Notes under the pieces: model-generated
What the model was told of the DNA's origin: nothing
The model's database searches: none
The model's input: only the letters and a program-made list of their open reading frames with translations
From: Silene latifolia
Lineage: Eukaryota; Streptophyta; Magnoliopsida; Caryophyllales; Caryophyllaceae
DNA length: 64,000 bases
NCBI RefSeq assembly: GCF_048544455.1
Contig: NC_133534.1
Location: 88,937,637 to 89,001,636, forward strand
Direction of reading: 5' to 3'
Shown: one piece after another, positions 36,457 to 45,986 of the stretch
How positions within the stretch are numbered: the stretch's first letter is position 1
Layout: each line of letters starts with the position of its first letter
Position numbers and translations under genes: made by a program

Positions 36457-37737
36457 TGTAATACCCGCCGTTTTTAGAGACCCTTTGACCAGCGTTGACT
36501 GACCTTGGGAGCGGGATTAGTCTTAGAATTGTGTGCCAAAACCATCTTGGGTTGCGTGTCATGAGTGGTGCTCGATAGAGTAGAGGCTACTCGATCGAGT
36601 AGCTAGGTTACTCGATCAGGTAGGGGGCCACTCGATCGAGTATGTTGGGTACTCGATCGAGTACCGAGTTTTCAGCGAGGGTTTTATATCGCGTTTTGTT
36701 AAATCCGCAAATCACTTCCCCCACTTTCCTCCTATCCTTCAGTCGCCTCTTCCCCTTCCCTTCACCTCAAAACCTCCATGGAATCCTTTTGAAGATCCTT
36801 GTGCCTTAAGAGAGCGTCACTTGTGTCGGGTAGCGGTCTTTTGCTGAGTTTTCTCCATATAGGTATGTCATAATCATCATCCGTGTCCTTGTTCTTTGCA
36901 ATTAGGGTTTGCTTGGTAGTAATAGATGATTGTGTTGTGCTTATAGGCTTTGCTTGATTGCTGGATATGCCATGTGTTGGCATGGATTGGTTGCAGTTGC
37001 TTAAAGGTAGGTTCGCCTACTCAGTTTCTGTAGATGGTCTAGTATGTCGGTCGTTTGGTTATATTGTGATTGCTTAGTATTGTAATTGTATTGTGACGGC
37101 TATGGTTGTGATTGTGGTTGTTGTCTCTGGTTCTCGAGATGCGTCTCGGCTGAGTGAGGTCACTTGCGGGAGTGACTTCACGCCCTAGTTTCGCCCTCCG
37201 TGGAACCCGCCACGGGAGGGGATGTGCACATTAATGGACAGGGTTATCGCTCATTATGAAGAGCGGGGATTTGGTGGGTACGGCTGCGGTCCCCCACTGG
37301 CAGGGCTGGTCCAGTGGACAGTCAGTGACAGAGGTTGTTGGGTTATCGTGATTGCGTTTGAGAATTATAGCATTGTTTGTATCGATGATTGTAGTTGCCA
37401 TTGTCGTATCTTATCTCAGTACTGACCTTGTGTGGTTGTTTGTTTGTTATGTGTATGCCGTGATCCCTTATGGTGAGCAGTCGGTCTTAGCAGGTGTTGA
37501 TGTCGTTGATAGCTGGAGTCCGGGCATGGATGAGTCTTCACGAGATTCGATAGGCGTAGCTAGTAGTCCTTGAGTTGTATCTTTCATATCGTTTGTTGGT
37601 TTAAACCGCTTGTAATACAATATAATAGTTCATTTATCGACGTTTGATTATTACTATCCACGAGCAACCGAGATGGTAACGCCCTTATATGCTAAGGAAG
37701 GCCTAGTTAAGGATCCTCTGAATATGGGGGTGTTACA
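36457..37737 (+). repeat. G3 5' LTR
   Basis: 1281 bp from TGTAATACCCG to GGGTGTTACA. Contains three exact CTCGATCGAG cores and two variants (36570-36663), then TTTTATATC (36682-36690), then a pyrimidine-rich stretch. ATAGGTATGTC at about 36858-36868 is a good match to a plant 5' splice site. Confidence 0.93.
36568..36692 (+). promoter_or_regulatory. Palindrome array plus TATA-like run, G3 5' LTR
   Basis: Five spaced palindrome cores, of which two are degenerate (CTCGATAGAG, CTCGATCAGG), end about 20 bases before TTTTATATC. This layout is copied in the 3' LTR (43230-43355), where the second variant is an intact core. Promoter role is inferred from layout. Confidence 0.55.
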
Positions 37738-37740
37738 AAG

Positions 37741-37752
37741 TGGTATTAGAGC
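37741..37752 (+). other. G3 primer binding site, one base altered
   Basis: TGGTATTAGAGC, three bases after the LTR. The sixth base of the usual TCAGAGC part is T in place of C, a change expected from deamination of methylated cytosine. Other elements here keep TGGTATCAGAGC. Confidence 0.85.
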
Positions 37753-40001
37753 GACGATTTTGGAACCTGTAACAAATGAACATAATGAACGTAGGGAGTC
37801 TAATAAAATAAACCTGGTGTATGTATAATGGGAACCCCAGCTGATGCTAGGTTTTGGGTGAGTAGGCGCCCTCATTTCAAAACATTGGCCCCATGACACT
37901 TAAGCCAGTCACCTGGTATGGGAATGTGGAGTCCGTGTGTCTATGTGTAATATGTATGTTAATTGTGCCGGAGCTATCTCCGGTTAAGACCTTGTTAGAG
38001 TTAATAGGGGTGTGATAGTGGTATTTGGGCCGCGTACAGTAATCGTTGGTGAAATTAGTGGAGTTTTTAGAATGATTAGTGAGTTTATACGATGGTTATG
38101 AGAAATGTGACGGAAGTTTATGTAATAGAGATGCGTGAAAATGTGGAATTGAATGTTGTGACATGAAGAGTGAACATGTAGGTGTTTGCTATAAGTTAAT
38201 GATGACGGGAGTCATATACGAGTTTATAAATCCTACAGTAATTACTATGATGATAGTTATAGTATAGTTGAGTTATAATTCGAGACATAACATATAGTAA
38301 TGCATTTAGGCCTTATTTGTTGGTTGAAATTTTTCCGCTGCGTAATATTTGATTCGTGCAAAATGAATTTCTTATGATAGAATGTAAGACATGATTGAGT
38401 AATTTGTTTAAAAAGTATGTATTTATGTGATCAGTGAAAGAAAGAATTGATGTTAATTATATGCTTCAAATTGAAGTGAACACGAGTTTAGTAGTAACAA
38501 GTAAAGTAAGTTTAAGTGTAATATTATGGTGTGATTGTATTTATAGAAGATTAGGTAGCAGGTAAACCGAGTTGGGTAACTTGTATAGCGTAATGTGACG
38601 TACACTTTATTCGTTGAAGAATTACGTTTTGCGTGAGTAATGGTTGTAATCCGTGATGGAGTGTGATAATTCGTGCCGAATTCCGACCTTAGTTTGGAAT
38701 CGACACGCAATGTTGTTTTGCAGGAGTTTTCAAGTTACTTAGTATTTCTGACCGAGTACTTAACCATACTTGACCGAGTGCGAGTGCTTACTAGACCGAG
38801 TAGACCTCACTCGATCTAGTTAGGAAGCTAAGATGTCGGGATGTGGGAAAAATTCCTACAGATACTCGACGAAATAGCTCCTACTCGATCGAGTAGGGTG
38901 GTACTCGATCGAGTACCCTAGGCACTCGATCGAGTAGGCTACTGTACAGTGAATCCTACGGGTTTCTTAAAACCCCTAATCTTTCTATTTCTTCTCATTC
39001 TTCCTCTATATTTCGAACCCTAAAGCCTTGTTTCCTCTCTAAATCTCTCATTCTCTTGGGTTAGTGGTGATTCTTTGGGTTGATTTCTTTGCTTAATTTC
39101 GTTTCTTTACTTTGCTACTCAATCAAGGTATGCTATTCTTCTTAATGTACATGGTTTACTGATTTGAATATGTTAGAGAAGTGAAACAATCTGAGATTTT
39201 CAATTATTATGATCAATTTGGTGCTTTTAATTGTTGAAATATGATTCACATGCCTCCTTTCCATGTTTGCTTGTGATTAATTGCTGTAAATTAGACTAGA
39301 AATTGCAAAGATTGAACCCGAAATTTCTAGGGTTTCCAAAATTGAAATCGATTTTTGGTTGTTTTACAATGGTTAGATGGTAAAATTGAGCCTTAAGTAT
39401 TGTTTATATCATGTTAGGGGATAGATTTTGATGATTTTACCTTAGAAAGTTGCCTTAAAACCCCGTCTTAAAAGTGCCTCAAATGGAAATTCGTGATTTA
39501 TAATTGGAATTTGGTGTTGTGAATGACATTATAAGTACAAGTTGAACTTCAATATGATAATAGAAACGATAATTGATGAAAATATGCCAAAATTATCACA
39601 GCTGTAAAGACCGTCTGAAAATCTAAGTGAATTGTTGTTCATAATATTGAAGGGTGATAATGATATGTTCCAAGTTATTCTTTTCCATGGACTAGTAAGA
39701 ATGCCTCACATGTGATTAGAAGTGTGTTTGGAATAACCTTTAGAATCATGCTAGGATATTCGAATTTGTTGAGCATATGAAATCACCATGATAATTTCTT
39801 TCACAACTATGGCCTATGAGTAGTAGTAATCTGAGCTTGTATGTCAAATTTTGGAAACTGTTGGTGAATGTGTGTACATAGCTTAATATTCAAGGTAAAT
39901 GGCATGACTTATGTGCTTCATATGTTGAAATTTGTTGGTGAATTGGTGTACCTAACTGAATGAGTTAAGTTCAAGTTACATGAAGTATAGGCTTTACGTG
40001 T
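37753..40001 (+). promoter_or_regulatory. G3 leader with second palindrome array, TATA-like run and possible intron
   Basis: Non-coding. A second cluster of palindrome cores (about 38750-38940; three exact, several degenerate) is followed by TCTATATTTC (39005-39014), a pyrimidine-rich leader, and AATCAAG|GTATGC (39127/39128), a good 5' splice site. A matching 3' splice site TTCAAACAG ends at 40035. If used, the intron would be 908 bases, and translation of the ORF would start at MGEGSGP (about 40096). I see no other gene in this stretch. Confidence 0.5.
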
Positions 40002-41618
40002 TTGTGCAAGTTGCTTAAGTCATATCTTCAAACAGATCCGAGACTGAACATAGGAACGCGCCAAAGTAAACGGGGGAGGGGTAATCCACCTGAGATGGGG
40101 GAAGGGAGTGGACCTGTGGTACCCGCAGTTCCAGAGTACCCTTCTGTTGTTTTTGTTGATTTCAAGCAAAGAGAGCATTTTGTAGCTTTACAAAAACGCA
40201 AAATGAGACCTACAAGGTGTATGGACACTACTTTGTTGGAGGAGTTGGAGATAGAGATGGATGTCCATCACATATTTGAGACTTTGGGTCTTCTTGGGTT
40301 GTATAGGCTTAGGAAACACACTTATCCTTTTTTCACCTTGGAGTTTATGAGCTCCTTTATCTATGACCCCGTTGGCCAGACCGTTGAGTTTCGATTGATG
40401 AACACTAGTTTCTTGCTTTCTATGGACCAATTTGCTTCTCACCTTGGGCTGGCTAAGCCTCCCAAGGACTCCATCACCGACATCCCTGGTGAGTGCGGTG
40501 TATGCCGCCTAATGCCTTGCCTGACCGGGAAACCAGCTCCTACCTCAAGTAACATGCTGATTAATGATGTTCAGCATGTCACGTTGAGGATCTTTCTCTG
40601 TTCTCTCTCGAACCTTCTTTATGACCGACCGGATATCAGTAAGCTAAACAATCATGAGGTGTTGCTTTTGATGTCGTACCTCAACCCAGAGCAGACCAGG
40701 AAAGTGGTCTTTAATGCTCCTTCTATGGTTTGTGCTGCCCTTGCCTTGATGGCTACTGCCTCTTCCCGATACTTGAGTTGTGGCGCCATCGCCACTCGGT
40801 TAGCTGAAAAGCTAACCTCTTTCGAGGCTTATTCGGAGTACGTGCCTCTAGCTACCCCTGTGCCCACCATGGACCGTGACTACTATCTCGACCTGAAATG
40901 GTTGAGGACTTTGGCTGACGGCAGCCTAGCTTGGAAGGTGTGGGGCGTGAGTTGGATGAAGATTCCAGCTCCTGAGCACCTCCCACCCACAAAGCCCTTG
41001 AAGCCGACGGTAGAGACGGTGGACTCCGATGACGAGGAGGAGGAGGAGGAGGATGATGATAGACCCCGCCATCTGCAGACCTACCTCATCGACGACACCA
41101 TTCTCGAGGTGATGCCAGAGCCGAAGAAGGGAGAGAATGCGTCGGTCATGGCAGTGGAGAGACCTAGGTTGGGGAGAGGACCCCGTCGAGTGAGGGAGAG
41201 GACCTCAGAGACCAGGCCACGGCCGGTGGCACCATTGCAGCAGCAGCCTTTTCCGTACTACCCTTACCTCGACACCCCGGATACGCGATCCAGCTACTTG
41301 GCGGAGAGAGTGCCATCTACCTTGACACTCCGGAACATGCACGAGATGGCGTACGCTCAGGGTATAGGGACCGAGGGACCGCATCCGGTGTGGTGGAGTG
41401 GAGTTGGGGACTACACAGGGGTTTTCCACTCCTACGGGGTGGATAAGTCGACGTGGGGGGCGCCTCAGTCCTTTGCCTACGGTGGCTTGACTCCATGGTA
41501 CGTGGGCCCAGGAGCAGGAGTAGGAGCAGGAGTGGATGTGGGGATCGGGTCATCGGGAGCAGGTACTTCTGGCGGTGGTGGTGATGATGAGGTGATGTTT
41601 GAGCAGCAGCAGCAGTAG
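40002..41618 (+). CDS. Intact Athila-ORF1-like protein of G3
   Basis: An uninterrupted 538-codon frame, the longest in the window. After a short basic N-terminus (RQSKRGRG) it shows YPSVVFVDFKQREHF, MRPTRCMD, HTYPFFTLEFMSSF and VEFRLMN. The same order of features occurs in the Athila ORF1 at 54864: YPEVTF, MPTKFICED, LTYPSLTLEFLSS and IEFRLEN. A strongly acidic run lies at about residues 342-354. The tail is glycine-rich and ends in glutamines. The family (ATHILA ORF-1) sits at the envelope position of Athila elements and its function is not known to me. It is the only gene of G3. If the upstream intron is real, the start is the methionine at about 40096, since the residues before it look like leader. 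Confidence 0.82.
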   Translation: MCKLLKSYLQTDPRLNIGTRQSKRGRGNPPEMGEGSGPVVPAVPEYPSVVFVDFKQREHFVALQKRKMRPTRCMDTTLLEELEIEMDVHHIFETLGLLGLYRLRKHTYPFFTLEFMSSFIYDPVGQTVEFRLMNTSFLLSMDQFASHLGLAKPPKDSITDIPGECGVCRLMPCLTGKPAPTSSNMLINDVQHVTLRIFLCSLSNLLYDRPDISKLNNHEVLLLMSYLNPEQTRKVVFNAPSMVCAALALMATASSRYLSCGAIATRLAEKLTSFEAYSEYVPLATPVPTMDRDYYLDLKWLRTLADGSLAWKVWGVSWMKIPAPEHLPPTKPLKPTVETVDSDDEEEEEEDDDRPRHLQTYLIDDTILEVMPEPKKGENASVMAVERPRLGRGPRRVRERTSETRPRPVAPLQQQPFPYYPYLDTPDTRSSYLAERVPSTLTLRNMHEMAYAQGIGTEGPHPVWWSGVGDYTGVFHSYGVDKSTWGAPQSFAYGGLTPWYVGPGAGVGAGVDVGIGSSGAGTSGGGGDDEVMFEQQQQ

Positions 41619-43120
41619 GAGGAGTGATACTCCTTGATTTATCCTTGTTTATAGTCGTTGGTGGTAGGCGTTGGTAGTATGGTTAGACTTTGGTAGTTGT
41701 TTTCATGAAAACCTTAGTTATGAACTTGTATTGTTGGCCATAAGGCCGGATTTGATATTTTGACTTGTTGCAGGATGTTAGAATTCGGGGAGTCGTCCCG
41801 ACTCGATTTTATATGACAAATATGTGCATGTATGTTGGCTTATGACAGGTTGTATAGGGGAACTTCGCCTGTAGGTACTCGACAGAGTACCCCGTACTCT
41901 ATCGAGTAGCTGCAGGAAGGTGGGATAAAAAGCATTCTGACCTATAGGCTACTCGATCGAGTAGCCAGGACACTCGATCGAGTAGCATGGCACTCGATCG
42001 AGTATCGCTACATACTCGATCGAGTAGCACTGTTACAGGAGGTTTTCAAAAATTAAAAAATGTCCAATTGTTTTCTAATTGCAAGTTTGATGTTTAAGGT
42101 AGTTATTACTGCATAGTAACACCTTTGAACCGTTAATTTCATATGTTGGAAGTCGTGTTTGAAGTTTTATAAGCGTATTTGTCACAATTAGTGAAGCGGT
42201 AATAGTTTCTTGTTACTTTAATGTTGCATACGACCTATTACGAGCTATTTATCGGAGTTATAACTTCTTGTACACTTGCGCATACCATATTAACATGTGT
42301 TGTCGGCGGTGACTGTATATTCCGGAGGTTGGTGTATGAATTCTAATTTAACGAGTATATAGTTAGTGAGTAATGTCCATAACAAATAATATGGTTTTAT
42401 TTAATGTTATGATCCAAATAATAGGTAATATGTGTTGTAATTTTGTTGGTGAACTTCGGGGACGAAGTTCCTTTTAAGGGGGGAAGATTAATGTCGCGAA
42501 AATTATCGCGAAATAAAAGGCTGATTTCGAAATTATGTTTTGTTTTCCTATATGGTTTTGTTGTTTAATTGCAAAATTTTCTAGTACCTTGGTTACTTTA
42601 CTTGTATGAAGTGTAATTAGTTACCTCGGTTTGTGGAGTAATTCATGCGTTCAAGTGTAAATGATAGAATGAATTGTAAAGGATCGTCATAAAGAGTCTT
42701 ATCTCGGCGCGATGCGTCGTAATAGAATGAATTGAGTAACACGGTGGTGTTAATTGTGCAGTATGAGGTCGATATGAGATACGTTTCGGGTTGATAAATT
42801 GTTGTCACATGAGGAGCGATGGTTGTTTGTGTTGGCTCATATGGCAAAGTCGATGTTTGATAGATAATCATTAGTAAGAATTGATGTATACATGTAGAGT
42901 GACAATCAACGATGATAATGCTTGCATGATAGTGGTAGGAGTTGATAGGTATAAAGTATAGACGGTGATGACGATGACATGGGGGGGGGGGGGGGGATGG
43001 TATTTCCAAGGAGTAATGGTTTGAGCGGGAAGTTTGGTGAGGTCGTGTTGTTTCCGAGCCTTGAGCGGGAGATAGGTGAGTTGAACTTGGGGGACGAAGT
43101 TCTTTTTAAGGGGGGAAGAC
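41619..43120 (+). other. G3 3' region with array and two purine tracts
   Basis: Non-coding. Palindrome cores cluster at 41874-42027 (four exact, two variants). The 3' end signature GAACTTCGGGGACGAAGTTC plus TTTTAAGGGGGGAAGA occurs at 42451-42487. A second copy with a few changes lies at 43083-43119, directly before the 3' LTR. Between them is a run of 16 G (42981-42996). The frames on the minus strand at 42617-43226 are low complexity and not called. Confidence 0.75.
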
Positions 43121-44143
43121 TGTAATACCCGCCCTTTTTAGAGACCCTTTGACCAGCGTTGACTGGCCTTGGGAGCGGGATTAGTCTTAGAATTGCGTGC
43201 CAAAACCATCTTGGGTTGCGTGTCATGAGTGGTACTCGATAGAGTAGAGGCTACTCGATCGAGTATCTAGGTTACTCGATCGAGTAGGGAGCCACTCGAT
43301 CGAGTATGTTGGGTACTCGATCGAGTACCGAGTTTTCAGCGAGGGTTTTATATCGCGTTTTGTTAAATCCGCAAATCACTTCCGCCACTTTCCTCCTATC
43401 CTTCAGTCGCCTCTTCCCCTTCCCTTCACCTCAAAACCTCCATGGAAGCCTTTTGAAGATCCTTGTGCCTTAGGAGAGCGTCACTTGTGTCGGGTAGCGG
43501 TCTTTTGCTGAGTTTTCTCCCTATAGGTATGTCATAATCATCATCGTGTCCTTGTTCTTTGCAATTAGGGTTTGTTTGGTAGTAATAGATGATTGTGTTG
43601 TGCTTATAGGCTTTGCTTGATTGCTGGATATGCCATGTGTTGGCATGGATTGGTTGCAGTTGCTTAAAGGTAGGTTCGCCTACTCAGTTTCTGTAGATGG
43701 TCTAGTATGTCGGTCGTTTGGTTATATTGTGATTGCTTAGTATCGTAATGGTATTGGGACGGCTGTGGTTGTGATTGTGGTTGTTGTCTCTGGTTCTCGA
43801 GATGCGTCTCGGCTGAGTGAGGTCACTTGCGGGAGTGACTTCACGCCCTAGTTTCGCCCTCCGTGGAACCCGCCACGGGAGGGGATGTGCACATTAATGG
43901 ACAGGGTTGTCGCTCATTATGAAGAGCGGGGATTTGGTGGGTACGGCTGCGGTCCCCCACTGGCAGGGCTGGTCCAGTGGACAGTCAGTGACAGAGTTGG
44001 TTGGGTTATCGTGATTGCGTTTGAGAATGATAGCATTGTTTGTATCGATGATTGTAGTTGCCATTGTCGTATCTTATCTCAATACTGACCTTGTGTGGTT
44101 GTTTGTTTGTTATGTGTCTGCCGTGATCCCTTATGGTGAGCAG
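43121..44143 (+). repeat. G3 3' LTR, part 1
   Basis: First 1023 bp of the 3' LTR, ending at the Cminus insertion. Four exact palindrome cores and one variant at 43230-43328, TATA-like TTTTATATCG at 43346-43355. AGCAG at 44139-44143 is the duplicated target of Cminus. Continues at 52971. Confidence 0.93.
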
Positions 44144-45126
44144 TGTGGGGTAATATCCGTATAATACCCTTTAATTATAGGATTATAACGCAAAATTTAC
44201 ATGTGATTATAGTCATAAAACGAATAACATGATGAAACGATTAAGCGATAGAAATAACCTTCGGTCCTAGTGCAAAATGGCAATGAGAGATCAAGGTAGA
44301 TCTCCTCCTAATTGTTGCACCCAAGATAGTCCGAGAAATGCCCTTGTGCTAGAGTGAATCCCCTAATTGCCTTGCAATATTGAGGGGATTGTTTTGTGAG
44401 TTTGTGTTGGATGAGAGATCCGAATTTCTGAGAGGCACTTTCTCAAAAACCCTAGAATTTTTACAAATGAAATGATTAGGTTAGAAGGGAGGAGAAACTC
44501 TCCCTTTTGTTCTCCTAATCTCGGTTTGGCCGAGTGGATCAAGGGGGAAATGGGCTTCCATTTTCTCCTTATGTTTAACTCGTGGTCCGAGGCTAAAATG
44601 TATACGACGCGGTGTTTATTATAAACTGTTATCGGTTATCGGAAATTAAGGCATCAACTAATAATACGGGTTAGTTGAATTATTAATACATGTCCGACAA
44701 AACAGTATTGTATTATTATATTCAATATACATTTAATTAAATATAAAACGCTTATATTCAATTTTACGAATTAACCGCTTAATTCGTCTTAGCCATTATT
44801 ATTTAATCCGTATTAAATAAAATATCTCAACATCACATTTTGACTAATTATTAGTCAAATAACTCGAACTAACTGGTTAGTCAAAATTGGCATCTACATG
44901 ATTGTATTTTCATACCGTCACATCTCTCAAACGTATCCTATAGGTGTGACTTTTAGGGACCAGTTGATCACCGCCATCTGTATGACAATAACGTCAAACT
45001 TATCTAGCAAGCCAACCGTTATTGATAAACGTGGATCAACTGATAATAATACCAAAAGTATGCCCTTTGATCCTTTTAGAGATTTATAAGTCCTTGCACT
45101 AACTGTTAAGGACACCAGCCCCAACA
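44144..45126 (-). repeat. Cminus 3' LTR
   Basis: 983 bp. In element orientation it starts TGTTGGGGCTGGTGTCC at 45126 and ends ATTACCCCACA at 44144. Confidence 0.94.
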
Positions 45127-45986
45127 AGCTCCCACTTGTCCGTACAAGTGTATGTGCAATTACGTTATCCGCACTAACTGGAGGACACAAGCTCCAACAA
45201 ACTCCCACTTGTCCGTACAAGTGTATGTGCGATAACCGATTCTCATATTCATTTAAAATTTCTCCCACTCAATGTAAAACAATTTGCAGATCTGGATCCA
45301 CAAAGGTCGTATTTTATAATCGATCTGTATCTAGAGTGGTTTCCCCGACTAGAGAGTAACTTAACTGATAAAACGAATCCGTATCCGAGCATGGCCATGC
45401 ATTTGATTCTGACTCCTCGAGTGGCCCCGAGAAATATCGAGTACACGATAAAGGCTGAATATTTCCTTCAACTCGACTCCTTCCGATCTAAGCACAGCAT
45501 GAAATGACCCAGAAAAAATCTACTTAGCCCCCTGTTACGGATGACCGTGAGAAAGAAACCAAAGTCACCCAAAATCTGCCTTAGTCTCAAGAGACAGTCG
45601 ATAAGTCAAAAGAATCGACTCTTAGGATCACCATGGAAGTCCTATCCACGACCGGGCACCGAATGTTATAAAACATTTAGGACTCCACGTCGATGTCACA
45701 ATTGTGTCCTACGAGATATCCGTATAACTCGCCTCTGTGATTGGTCAGTCAACCGGTTGACTTATGGCTCGTTGAACCCACCATCAACCAACGTCACAAA
45801 ATAATTGCCAGAGTTATCAACTCATGTGGGCAATTAAGGACTGAAAAAATATAATGTTCGTTCAGTTCTCTTTGTGGTGTTCAAAAATTGTCGCACAATT
45901 CCACATGAAAAACAAAATATATAAATATCAAAACGATGATGTCGTATAGAGTACAAAAGGGAATGAATCTAATCCATAAAAGAGTA
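45127..45986 (-). other. Cminus 3' untranslated region
   Basis: No gene. As in C1, the hairpin ACTTGT-ACGG-ACAAGT plus purine tract is present twice within 45127-45220. The conserved GGCCACTCGAGGAG block lies at about 45390-45426 on the minus strand. Confidence 0.78.

Noticed and set aside
37222..37425. 67-codon frame also present at 43885-44088
   Set aside because: Both lie at the same place in the two G3 LTRs; similarity is due to the LTR, and no domain is visible.
41205..41553. Minus-strand frames inside the G3 ORF
   Set aside because: Antisense shadows in a GC-rich segment; the plus frame is open for 538 codons and matches a known family.
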